Below are positions 8,002-15,768 of a DNA stretch of 35,109 nt, piece by piece. A program made the translations under genes and the position numbers. The stretch comes from Granulicella mallensis (GTDB lineage: Bacteria; Acidobacteriota; Terriglobia; Terriglobales; Acidobacteriaceae). The stretch covers positions 1 through 35,109 of the forward strand of contig NZ_JACHIO010000036.1 in the NCBI RefSeq assembly GCF_014203225.1. The letters are read 5' to 3'. Below the pieces are notes generated by a model. That model worked only from the letters and a program-made list of their open reading frames with translations, ran no database searches and had not been told where the DNA came from. Numbering within the stretch: position 1 is the stretch's first letter; every line of letters begins with the position of its first letter.

Positions 8002-9332
8002 TGCGTCACCTGCTTGCCGGTGGCGTGAGCCGCCGCTCCGTTATGTGCATTTGCAACCGCAGCCTTGTGGGCCGCTGCCAACGCGGCAAACATCTTTTGA
8101 TTTGAACTTTGCGCCTTATCCGCCGGATGCTTTACAGGCTTCACCTTCGGTTTGGCGGGCTTTGCCACGGGCTTCGTCGCGGGCTTGGCCGCCGCCTTAG
8201 GTGCGGCCTTGGGCGTATCAGGATGCTTGGCCACCGGAGGCTTGGCCGCTGCCGTTGCAGGCTTTGCCGTTGAAGTCGCCGGTTTCACGGGCACCGCAGG
8301 CAGCGGAGCCCCATTACTTGCCAGTGGAACGGCCGCGCCGGACTCCATCTCCAGCACAAACTGGTGCTCATAGCGAGCATCTACCGAGGCCAGCTTCGGA
8401 TACTGTGTCTTCCACTGCGGCAGATTCTGCTCGAAGAGGCGATAGCGATTGAGGAAGTCCTCATCGCCGAAGTGAACCAGGATGTCCGTGCTGCCGCTGG
8501 GGATCAACGCCTTCACATCCTCGGGATTCGACAGGTCCACCTCGCTCAAGGCCTGGGTCAGGTGTTCGCCTGAGCTATCCAGATCCTTCATGAAGCGCTT
8601 GTAGACCTCCATCCGCGCGGCCCGAGCAGAAAGCGGGTCGTCCGCAGAAAGCCCGGTGAGCACCGGAAAGGAGTAGCGGGGATCGCCGGCCGCATCCTGG
8701 GGCATATCGAGCAGAACACCTTCGGCATCGACGAATCCAATCTGCGTTCCCTGGCGGACGAAGGCCACCGGCACTCTCTCGATAATGGACACGCGAATAC
8801 CGTTGGGAAGCAGACGCATCACCGTGGCATGGGCCACCCACGGCAGCCGTTCAAGGTCAGCCCGGCGCTCCGCAAGGGGTACGCGGAAGATATTGCGCTC
8901 AATGTCCGCCCCAAAGATGTCGAGGACCTGATCCCGAGTAAGGCGCTGATTCCCAACGATCTGGATGTCCGAGGCGGTCGCAACGACAAAACGGTCGTCA
9001 TGGAATAAAGCATTGCGCACGCCCAGGTAGCCGATCACGATGGCCCCGAGTCCTACTAGCGCAATAGCGGCGAAGATGATCTTTCCGGCAAGACTCTTCG
9101 GGATGCCAAGGCGCAGACGATAACTCATAGATTCGCGCCGTGGTTTGTACACTTCTTCCTCAACAGTGGGAGCGTAATTAGGGGAGCCCGGATTCTCATT
9201 TGGATCGGCAGCCAGACGTCCGCGCTGAAGCATGCCGGCCGGCGCCGGTTCGCGGTTCGGCCAGTTCGTCTCCGAAGCATACCCCTCCTCCGGCGCTTCA
9301 AGCACCGCGGAGCCGCGTTTTGCAAACTTCAT
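7998..9332 (-). CDS. ftsQ: Cell division protein FtsQ with Ala/Pro/Lys-rich C-terminal extension
   Basis: Bitopic divisome protein linking cytoplasmic and periplasmic assembly. The 444-residue product has a cytoplasmic tail (1-80), one transmembrane segment (about 84-106), a POTRA domain (about 119-190, with IQIVGNQRLTRDQVL) and the FtsQ beta domain to about 330. A further 115 residues are unusual: low-complexity repeats of Ala, Pro and Lys (PATKPVAKPAKPKVKPVKHP) that would lie in the periplasm. I chose ATG 9332 (MKFAKRG); GTG 9338 in frame is also possible, and neither has a strong ribosome site. The stop overlaps ftsA. Confidence 0.93.
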   Translation of the reverse strand: MKFAKRGSAVLEAPEEGYASETNWPNREPAPAGMLQRGRLAADPNENPGSPNYAPTVEEEVYKPRRESMSYRLRLGIPKSLAGKIIFAAIALVGLGAIVIGYLGVRNALFHDDRFVVATASDIQIVGNQRLTRDQVLDIFGADIERNIFRVPLAERRADLERLPWVAHATVMRLLPNGIRVSIIERVPVAFVRQGTQIGFVDAEGVLLDMPQDAAGDPRYSFPVLTGLSADDPLSARAARMEVYKRFMKDLDSSGEHLTQALSEVDLSNPEDVKALIPSGSTDILVHFGDEDFLNRYRLFEQNLPQWKTQYPKLASVDARYEHQFVLEMESGAAVPLASNGAPLPAVPVKPATSTAKPATAAAKPPVAKHPDTPKAAPKAAAKPATKPVAKPAKPKVKPVKHPADKAQSSNQKMFAALAAAHKAAVANAHNGAAAHATGKQVTQ

Positions 9333-9443
9333 GATCACACCGCGAGCCCGAGCAAGGCCGCGGAAGAATCGCCTATCTCACCACTATAAAGCCGGGCCGC
9401 CATCGGCTGAGGACAACTTATCGGTGGGTATCGCCGCAGGAAC

Positions 9444-9852
9444 TCAGGAAAAAACCTGTAGACCGAGAGCCGCAGCGGCTTTGGCAAGTTTATTGTCGAA
9501 GGTTGCCATACCCGTCGCTCCGTGATGCAGAGCCGTGGCCAGATGAAGAATATCGATCGAACGGAGAAGAAAGGCAGCAGCGTGGCGCTCCGCCAAGGTC
9601 CGTGCAGAAAGATAAATCATGTCATTTACAGGAAATTCCTGAAAAAGCCCCGACCCTCTATTACGGCGATACTTGTCGTAGATTCCCTGCGCCTGGGAGC
9701 CTCCGAAATAAAGCGGAGGCCATCTCAACGTCGGTGAGAGCGCTGACCGCGACACTCCCGGAAAGTTGAGAGGCTATCGCAACCGCTTTATCCGAATGAA
9801 TCTCTGGTATGTAGAGCTTGATCAGAAAACTGGTATCAAGAAATGTGGTCAC
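9444..9852 (-). pseudogene. VapC-like PIN-domain toxin, frameshifted
   Basis: A PIN ribonuclease split across two frames. The first part (GTG 9852 to about 9700) reads VTTFLDTSFLIKLYIPE and then SALTDVEMASALFRR. The continuation lies in another frame from about 9710 to the stop at 9444, reading GSQAQGIYDKYRRN, SIDILHLATALHHGATG and MATFDNKLAKAAAALGL. All four PIN acidic residues (Asp in LDTS, Glu in DVEMAS, Asp in SIDILH, Asp in TFDNKL) survive. The 409-base span matches a normal PIN gene of about 135 codons with a single-base net shift. GTG 9852 overlaps the antitoxin end, the usual arrangement of such pairs. It is either a recently inactivated toxin or a sequencing error; I do not see a classic slippery heptamer at the junction. 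Confidence 0.75.
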
Positions 9853-10156
9853 GGTCTTCCCGATCGTCTTCAATCCACGACGTCGTATCGACATCCAGAA
9901 CTACATCGCCAAAGACCTCTCGCATCTGCGCTTTGAAGTCAGGCATCCGCGCCGAAAACGGCCGTGTATCCACAGAAACAGACTGGGGCGCACGCACCTC
10001 TGCAATCACGGCGTCTCCGCGCACCAGTTCGATAGCCCCTCCACCGCTCAGTTCAGCCTCGAGTGTGGCGAGATGCTTGTCCATATCTTCAACGGCTATC
10101 CGTTGAACACGGCCCATCGAAGGCATATCCTCACGAACTGTGTTCGTCGTCCCCAT
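9836..10156 (-). CDS. Phd/YefM-type antitoxin of a type II toxin-antitoxin pair
   Basis: A 106-residue small protein whose centre (MGRVQRIAVEDMDKHLATLE, then IELVRGDAVIAEVRAP) fits prevent-host-death antitoxins, in which the N-terminus binds DNA and the C-terminus wraps the toxin. The C-terminal part has MREVFGDVVLDVDTT and an acidic end. I chose ATG 10156 with AGGA eight bases upstream; ATG 10117 is an alternative. It starts 11 bases after the murC stop and overlaps the PIN toxin start, so the cassette was inserted between murC and ftsQ and may be transcribed from the murC side. With a broken toxin it may persist as an autorepressor or relic. Confidence 0.75.
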   Translation of the reverse strand: MGTTNTVREDMPSMGRVQRIAVEDMDKHLATLEAELSGGGAIELVRGDAVIAEVRAPQSVSVDTRPFSARMPDFKAQMREVFGDVVLDVDTTSWIEDDREDRDHIS

Positions 10157-10166
10157 AACGGAAATC

Positions 10167-11576
10167 CTACACCCGTAGGCCCAGCCGCTCCAGCAACATC
10201 GCCCCTGCCAGCGACACATTCCCCGCGCCCAGCGTCAGCACCAGATCCCCAGGCCTCGCGTCCCTCGCCAACCGCTCGACAGCCTCTTCCATAGACCCCG
10301 CATACGCGACAATCCTGCCAGAAGCCGCCCGGATCTTCTCCGCCAGCGACTCTCCGCTCACACCCGGGATCGGCTGCTCACTGGCGGCATAGATATCCAG
10401 CACCTGCAACGAATCGGCATCGCCGAACGCCGTCGTAAAGTCCTCCAGCAGGTCGCGAGTCCTCGTGTAGCGGTGCGGCTGAAAGAGCACCAGGACGCGT
10501 CCATAGCCACACTCACGCGCCGCCTGCAGGGTCGCGCGAACCTCCGTCGGATGGTGCCCATAGTCGTCCACGACGGTGACGCCGTTCTGTACGCCCTTGG
10601 TCTGAAACCTGCGGTCGACACCGCGAAAGCTCGCCAACCCGGATGCAATCTTCTCCGGAGGAATGCCGAGCTGGACCCCGATAGCCACAGCAGCCGTCGC
10701 ATTCAGCAGGTTGTGCCGCCCGGGAACATGCAGGTTGAACGGCCCCAGCACCAGGCCGCGCGTATTCACCTCAAAGGTCGCATGGCAATCGGGAGAGGGC
10801 CGTAACACCCGCAGGCGGAAGTCTGCATCCGGACTCTCGCCATAGGTATAGATACGCCGTGTCGCCCGAGGCAGAATCGCGCGCAGCATCTCGTTGTCCA
10901 CGCAAGCTGTAATCGCTCCATAAAACGGCACGCGGTCCATGAACTCGATGAACACCCGCTCGACATCGGCCAGGTCCGCGTAGGTATCCATATGCTCGCG
11001 ATCGAGATTGGTCACCACGGCAAGGATCGGCGACAGCTTCAGAAACGAGCGGTCGCTCTCATCGGCCTCGGCGACAAGATACTGCGAGCGCCCCAACCGG
11101 GCGTTCGACCCCATCGCATCTACCCTTCCCCCTACGACCACCGTGGGGTCCAGCGCTCCGCCCGCCAGCACCGCCGCTACCATGCTGGTCGTCGTGGTCT
11201 TGCCATGCATCCCGGCGATGGCAATGCCATACTTCAGCCGCATCAGCTCCGCCAGCATCTCCGCCCGCTGAATCACGGGAATCTTGCGCGCACGCGCCTC
11301 CACCACCTCGGGATTATCCTTCGCAACTGCCGAACTGGTGACCACGACATCGCTCGCCGCGGCATTGGCGGCGGTATGGCCCGTATAGATCGTTGCCCCC
11401 AGCCGGGCCAGGCGTTCAGTCGTAGCCGAACCACGCAGGTCCGAACCCGACACCGCATACCCCATCGTCAGCAGGATCTCCGCGATCCCACTCATCCCAA
11501 TGCCGCCGATCCCGATAAAGTGGATGCGGTGCGACGGCGCAAACATAGCGTGTTCCGGTAAATTCGAAAGACTCAT
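10167..11576 (-). CDS. murC: UDP-N-acetylmuramate--L-alanine ligase MurC
   Basis: ATP-dependent cytoplasmic ligase that adds L-alanine to UDP-MurNAc, the first amino acid of the peptidoglycan stem. The 469-residue product has the nucleotide-sugar binding GIGGIGMSG at 22-30, the ATP loop GMHGKTTTT at 122-130, EADESDRSFL, TNLDREHMDTY, GRHNLLNATAA and DDYGHHPTEV. The start is uncertain: ATG 11576 has GGGGA directly adjacent, ATG 11546 (MFAPSHRIHF) matches the usual N-terminus better, and 11630 is also open. Unlike many dcw clusters there is no murB or ddl after it; the toxin-antitoxin pair and then ftsQ follow. Confidence 0.96.
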   Translation of the reverse strand: MSLSNLPEHAMFAPSHRIHFIGIGGIGMSGIAEILLTMGYAVSGSDLRGSATTERLARLGATIYTGHTAANAAASDVVVTSSAVAKDNPEVVEARARKIPVIQRAEMLAELMRLKYGIAIAGMHGKTTTTSMVAAVLAGGALDPTVVVGGRVDAMGSNARLGRSQYLVAEADESDRSFLKLSPILAVVTNLDREHMDTYADLADVERVFIEFMDRVPFYGAITACVDNEMLRAILPRATRRIYTYGESPDADFRLRVLRPSPDCHATFEVNTRGLVLGPFNLHVPGRHNLLNATAAVAIGVQLGIPPEKIASGLASFRGVDRRFQTKGVQNGVTVVDDYGHHPTEVRATLQAARECGYGRVLVLFQPHRYTRTRDLLEDFTTAFGDADSLQVLDIYAASEQPIPGVSGESLAEKIRAASGRIVAYAGSMEEAVERLARDARPGDLVLTLGAGNVSLAGAMLLERLGLRV

Positions 11577-11672
11577 TCCCCTGTATTGTCCCATCTGGAC
11601 AGGTAGAGCCTGCCTCTGGATTTCTCTCAATGGCTGGAAATCCTTTACAGTGCCCTCGGCATTCGATCAGGA

Positions 11673-12497
11673 TTAGTCGAAACGGTAGTGGATGGCCTCG
11701 GCGACAGCCCTGTACCCGATTCTGCGATAAATAGAGTTTGATACGGGATTGCCTAGATCCGTGTACAGCATGCAGCGGTAGCCCGCGTCAGTGAAATACC
11801 TGGAGACCCCGTGAACGCAGGCCGCGGCATATCCGCGCTTTCTGCTCTCCGGCGGCGTGTACACGGCGGATAGACGCACCACCCCTTGAATAGGCTTACT
11901 GCTGATGGCCATCGAAACTACGCTGCCATCCTGCCATAGCCAGAGCCGCTTCGACGCGAGCGCCGCATCCATGAAGCTCTCGGCGTTGATCGCGGGCATC
12001 TTCGTCTCGACATAAAACTCTTGCAACCAGGCGACCGCGAGGTTGCGATCCCCGGCATCGGCCCTCCGGAGTTGCCCCTCAACCGAAGCTGTCTCATTCA
12101 GTTCGACCAACTGATACAGGCGAAGTCCCTGGACAGGAAATGCCGCAGATTTACGCCGCTCGGTCCATCTCCCGGCGAAGCTTGCGGCTGTTGCCACTTC
12201 GCCGTTTACTCCGGGCAGGATGACGTCTGCATCCACGATGGCATCAACCAGGGCGGCCGCCACGTCGGGCTCCATAGGAACAATCGTGGCCGGATAGGTC
12301 AGAGGCGATTGCACCGCCACGCCAACGACCTGTTCAGCGCGGAAAGCTACCCAATAACGGCCAGGTTCAGGCAGCGTCAGGCGCCCGTCCACAATGGTCA
12401 GGATCAGGTTATGGAGAACCGTGCGCGACAACAGGAACTCTTCGGCTGCATCCGAGAACAGCCGGACATCCTCATAAAAACGAACTATGACATCCAT
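11673..12497 (-). CDS. GNAT-family N-acetyltransferase
   Basis: A 274-residue cytoplasmic protein whose C-terminal half is a GNAT fold. It shows VRLSAVYTPPESRKRGYAAA, the beta4-alpha3 acetyl-CoA loop with the (R/Q)-x-x-G-x-(A/G)-like RKRGYA, followed by LYTDLGNPVSNSIYRRIGY, the usual C-terminal signature. The N-terminal half (1-125) is divergent and may be a degenerate second GNAT lobe. The substrate is unknown. It lies downstream of a divergent acetamidase gene and upstream of murC on the same strand, 96 bases from the chosen murC start. The start at 12497 has GAGGA about 12 bases upstream, so spacing is loose. It belongs to the accessory island that separates murG from murC. Confidence 0.85.
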   Translation of the reverse strand: MDVIVRFYEDVRLFSDAAEEFLLSRTVLHNLILTIVDGRLTLPEPGRYWVAFRAEQVVGVAVQSPLTYPATIVPMEPDVAAALVDAIVDADVILPGVNGEVATAASFAGRWTERRKSAAFPVQGLRLYQLVELNETASVEGQLRRADAGDRNLAVAWLQEFYVETKMPAINAESFMDAALASKRLWLWQDGSVVSMAISSKPIQGVVRLSAVYTPPESRKRGYAAACVHGVSRYFTDAGYRCMLYTDLGNPVSNSIYRRIGYRAVAEAIHYRFD

Positions 12498-12559
12498 GCC
12501 AAAAGTCTATCCTCGCAGGATTTGTCGCCAGTAATAACCGGTGAGTGATATACACGACT

Positions 12560-13624
12560 ATGCGCTTCCCCTTCCTGCTCGTTTCCGCGTTCTTTGCCGC
12601 GACCGCTGCCTCCGCGCAGAACTCCCAAACCCTCCTCGCCACGCCCACCACCGTCGCCTGGGGCTACTACTCCGCCCACGCCAAACCCGTTCTGACAGTC
12701 CACTCCGGCGACACCGTCATCATGCAGACGGCTTCCACCTGCGGTGCCCCCCAGCGGCTCAAGGCCGAAGGAGTCGCCGACGCCGACATCCCCACCTGGC
12801 TCGGCGACCTCTACGACAAAGTCCCGCAAGCCGACCGCGGCCCCGGTGGCCACATCCTCACCGGCCCCGTTGCCGTCGCCGAGGCCGAACCCGGCGACGT
12901 CCTTGAGGTCCGCATCCTCAAGATCCAGCTCGACACCAACTTCGCCTGCAACGGCTTCGGTGCCGGTCGCGGCTTCCTCCCCGATGACTTCCCCTACGGC
13001 CGCACCAAGATCATCCCGCTTGATCGCACCAGGATGACCGCCGCCTTCGCCCCCGGCATTACCATTCCTCTGCACCCGTTCTTCGGCTCCATGGGCATCG
13101 CTCCACCTGAGTCCGCCGGCAAGTGGAACTCCGCTCCTCCCTGGATGCACGGCGGCAACATGGATAACAAAGAACTCACCGCCGGTTCCGTCGTCTTCTA
13201 CCCCGTCCATGCCAGCGGCGCGCTCTTTGAGGCCGGCGACGGCCACGCCGGACAAGGCAACGGCGAGGTCGATATCACCGCCCTCGAGACCTTCCTCACC
13301 GGCACCTTCCAGTTCATCGTCCACAAGGGAGAAGCCGCCCAGGAACACCTGCTCTGGCCTCGTGCTGAAACCCCTAACGCCTACATTGCCATGGGTTTCC
13401 ACGAAGACCTGACCAAAGCCACGGAGATGGCGGTGCGCAACATGATCACCTTCCTCTCCGAGCAGAACCCGGATTATCCCCACCTCTCCCGCGACGACGC
13501 CTACGCCCTCATCTCCACCGCCTGCGACGTCAATATCACCCAACTGGTCGATACCAAGTCCGGGGTCCACGTCATGTGTCCCAAAAATCTTTTCACGGGC
13601 CCTAAAAGGAAGTCTGCAGAGTAG
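12560..13624 (+). CDS. Secreted acetamidase/formamidase-family protein
   Basis: A 354-residue member of the FmdA/AmdA family, zinc-type hydrolases that release ammonia from formamide or acetamide. It has a signal peptide (hydrophobic 4-18, cleavage near ASAQ at 19/20), so it acts outside the cytoplasm, unusual for the better-known enzymes. Family features are VHSGDTVIMQT, GPGGHILTGPV, NSAPPWMHGGNMDNKEL, and the metal-site region GDGHAGQGNGEVD. I chose ATG 12560, which gives a clean signal peptide; GTG 12545 in frame would add five residues. It is on the plus strand, divergent from the GNAT gene and against the flanking dcw genes. The real substrate is unknown; no amide transporter or urease-like gene is nearby. 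Confidence 0.9.
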   Translation: MRFPFLLVSAFFAATAASAQNSQTLLATPTTVAWGYYSAHAKPVLTVHSGDTVIMQTASTCGAPQRLKAEGVADADIPTWLGDLYDKVPQADRGPGGHILTGPVAVAEAEPGDVLEVRILKIQLDTNFACNGFGAGRGFLPDDFPYGRTKIIPLDRTRMTAAFAPGITIPLHPFFGSMGIAPPESAGKWNSAPPWMHGGNMDNKELTAGSVVFYPVHASGALFEAGDGHAGQGNGEVDITALETFLTGTFQFIVHKGEAAQEHLLWPRAETPNAYIAMGFHEDLTKATEMAVRNMITFLSEQNPDYPHLSRDDAYALISTACDVNITQLVDTKSGVHVMCPKNLFTGPKRKSAE

Positions 13625-13765
13625 CGCAACAAATGATCCAGAGTCCGTGTCTAATCAAACCGAGAGCCGGATAAGGGGGACCATCCCCGGAACCGGAATT
13701 CTCTCCTAGCACCTCGCAACCTGCGCACATTGCAGCCAAATCGAAGGCCGGCTGGAAAGGGAATT

Positions 13766-14581
13766 ATGAAAATCACGAGTTCAATTCGTAAACTGCTGGC
13801 GGCCACGACGCTCGCCGGAGCCCTGCTTGCCGTTCCTGCGGTCAAGGCTCATGCCGGTGTCTTTGTCTCGGTGGCGGTGGCACCTCCTGCAATTCCGGTC
13901 TACGACCAGCCTCTCTGCCCCGGTGACGGCTACATCTGGACCCCCGGTTACTGGGCCTACGGTGACTCCGGGTACTCCTGGGTCGATGGCGCCTGGGTCT
14001 ATCCCCCCTATGTCGGCGGTCTCTGGACTCCCGGCTACTGGGGTTGGGGCGGCGGCGGCTACTTCTGGCATGCCGGGTATTGGGGCCGCAGCATCGGCTA
14101 CTACGGTGGCATCAACTACGGCTTCGGCTACTTCGGTACCGGCTTCTACGGTGGTTACTGGAACGGTGGACGCTTCTGGTACAACCGCGCCTACGGCCAC
14201 TTCGGTGGCGGCTTCCGCGGCAACTTCTACAACCGCAGCTACGGCGGCTTCAGCGGTCGTCCTGGTGGAGCTTCCTTCGCTCGTGGCGGCGCCGGCGGAT
14301 TCCGCGGTGGGGCTGGCGGATTCCGCGGCTCGGCCATCAATGGAAACGCCCGCGGTGGAAACTTCGGCGGTGCCAATCGCGGCGGCGGCTTCAATGGCGG
14401 CAATCGCGGTAATGTAGGCGCCAGCCATGGCAACGTCGGCGGTGCAAGCCGTGGTGGCTTCGGCGGCGGCGGTGGCGGCTTCCACGGCGGCGGTGGTGGC
14501 GGTGGCTTCCACGGCGGTGGCGGTGGTGGTGGTTTCCATGGCGGTGGCGGTGGTCACGGCGGTGGTGGCGGACATCGCTAA
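13766..14581 (+). CDS. Secreted WxxGxW-repeat, Gly-rich protein
   Basis: A 271-residue exported protein with a signal peptide (cleavage near AHA-GVF at 30/31). Four WxxGxW motifs follow: WTPGYW at 58-63, WVDGAW at 72-77, WTPGYW at 87-92 and WHAGYW at 101-106. A Tyr/Gly/Phe-rich zone comes next, and then about 90 residues of almost pure Gly with Phe, His, Arg and Asn, ending in GGGGFHGGGG-type blocks. Proteins with this motif (YXWQ/BcpO-related) are common in soil bacteria, but their function is not established. The composition suggests a surface or matrix protein. ATG 13766 has AAGGGA upstream; 13730 lacks one. The strong terminator at 14601-14636 ends the transcript. Confidence 0.88.
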   Translation: MKITSSIRKLLAATTLAGALLAVPAVKAHAGVFVSVAVAPPAIPVYDQPLCPGDGYIWTPGYWAYGDSGYSWVDGAWVYPPYVGGLWTPGYWGWGGGGYFWHAGYWGRSIGYYGGINYGFGYFGTGFYGGYWNGGRFWYNRAYGHFGGGFRGNFYNRSYGGFSGRPGGASFARGGAGGFRGGAGGFRGSAINGNARGGNFGGANRGGGFNGGNRGNVGASHGNVGGASRGGFGGGGGGFHGGGGGGGFHGGGGGGGFHGGGGGHGGGGGHR

Positions 14582-14600
14582 TCTGCAACCAGAAACTAAA

Positions 14601-14640
14601 GAGAAAGGGCTGAGGATCACTCCTCAGCCCTTTCTCTTTG
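14601..14640. terminator. Bidirectional Rho-independent terminator
   Basis: A perfect 16-base stem (14601-14616 GAGAAAGGGCTGAGGA and 14621-14636 TCCTCAGCCCTTTCTC) with the loop TCAC. It is flanked by TTTG on the plus side and TTTAGTTTCT on the minus side. It lies between two converging genes, the Gly-rich protein (+) and murG (-), 20 bases past the first stop and 14 bases past the second, so it can stop both transcripts. Confidence 0.92.
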
Positions 14641-14649
14641 TCCCGAGCC

Positions 14650-15768
14650 CTATCGCCCCGCCAGTTGCAGCACCATTCCGGCGATTCGCTCCAGCGCTCC
14701 CGGCTTTGCCAGCGACCTTGCCCGCAGCGCCATCTCAGCCCTTCGGCTTGAATCCAGCAGCAATCCACGCAGATGCTCCAGCAGGGTCTCCGGCGTCACG
14801 TCGCGCTGCAGCAGCATCTCCGCCGCACCCGCCTGCACGAGCACTTCAGCGTTCTTCCTCTGATGATCGTCCGCCGCAGCGGCAAACGGAACCAGCAACG
14901 AGGGCTTCCCCGCCGCACACAACTCTGCCACCGTGCTGCCCGAACGCGCCAGCACCACGTCCGCCGCCGCATATTGGGCTGGCATATCCGTCAGGAAAGA
15001 CTCTACGGACCACCTCGCTGGATCGGCTCCGCTCGCAGCGAACTCCGCTCGCGTCTGTTCCAACCGGCGCACTCCAGCCTGATGCACAATCGTCAGTCCT
15101 GGCACTTCATCCAGCAGTTGCGCGACGATCTTCGGCATCGTCTCGTTGAAGATCAGGGCCCCGTTGCTTCCGGCCGTGACCAGCAAGCGCGGAGGCGCGC
15201 CAACTGGCCGTAGCGGCAGCGTAAAGATCTCGGGCCGCACCGGCACGCCCGTTACCTGGGCATTCCGAAAATAGCGAGTCGTCTGCGCGAAGTTCACGGC
15301 CGCCGCGCTCACCCGCTTGCCCACCCAGCGGTTCGTCATCCCGGGCGCGGCATTGGCCTCGTAAGCCAACGAGGGAATACGCAGCAATACCGCCGCCATC
15401 ATCGCCGGCCCACTGGCATAACCGCCCACACCTACCACCACCTGCGGACGAAACTCCCGCATCAGCCGAACACAATGCACGATACCCAGAGGCAGATCGA
15501 GCATCGTACGCAACCGTGTCGCAAAGCTTACATTCTTCAACTGACCGGAGCGCACCAACTCCAAAACAAAACCCGCCTCCGGCACAAGCTTTGTTTCGAT
15601 CCCACGCTCCGTGCCAACGAACCGAATCTCGGCCCCCTGCTTATCCCGCAACTCACGCCCAATCGCCAGCGCCGGAACGACATGCCCACCGGTCCCACCC
15701 CCGGCAATCATCACCCGAAGCACTGACTCGCTGACTTGCTGACTCGCTGACTTGCTGCCTTCTGCCAT
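14650..15768 (-). CDS. murG: Lipid II synthase MurG (N-acetylglucosaminyltransferase)
   Basis: Peripheral membrane glycosyltransferase that adds GlcNAc to lipid I to make lipid II. The 372-residue product has the GT28 N-terminal glycine loop AGGGTGGH at 22-29, GGYASGPAM, EANAAPGMTNR, and the C-terminal UDP-GlcNAc site with RSGSTVAELCAAGKPSLLVP and DDHQRKNAE. ATG 15768 overlaps the ftsW stop as TGATG, implying coupling. The first 16 residues (MAEGSKSASQQVSESV) have no family counterpart and are largely encoded by the 8-bp tandem array at 15724-15755; GTG 15723 would give a conventional N-terminus but has no ribosome site. murC does not follow directly; an accessory island intervenes. Confidence 0.97.
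   Translation of the reverse strand: MAEGSKSASQQVSESVLRVMIAGGGTGGHVVPALAIGRELRDKQGAEIRFVGTERGIETKLVPEAGFVLELVRSGQLKNVSFATRLRTMLDLPLGIVHCVRLMREFRPQVVVGVGGYASGPAMMAAVLLRIPSLAYEANAAPGMTNRWVGKRVSAAAVNFAQTTRYFRNAQVTGVPVRPEIFTLPLRPVGAPPRLLVTAGSNGALIFNETMPKIVAQLLDEVPGLTIVHQAGVRRLEQTRAEFAASGADPARWSVESFLTDMPAQYAAADVVLARSGSTVAELCAAGKPSLLVPFAAAADDHQRKNAEVLVQAGAAEMLLQRDVTPETLLEHLRGLLLDSSRRAEMALRARSLAKPGALERIAGMVLQLAGR
15724..15755. repeat. 8-bp tandem array (TGACTYGC)x4 inside the murG 5' end
   Basis: Four exact units TGACTCGC-TGACTTGC-TGACTCGC-TGACTTGC on the plus strand, followed by a partial unit TGCC. On the coding strand this is GCAAGTCA-GCGAGTCA repeated. The array lies within murG if translation starts at 15768. 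The same octamers occur at the mraY/murD junction (18327-18357). A gain or loss of one unit would change the murG frame. Confidence 0.9.

Noticed and set aside
12485..13570. 361-residue Gly/Val-rich minus-strand open frame
   Set aside because: Antisense to the acetamidase-family gene, whose own motifs and signal peptide are clear.
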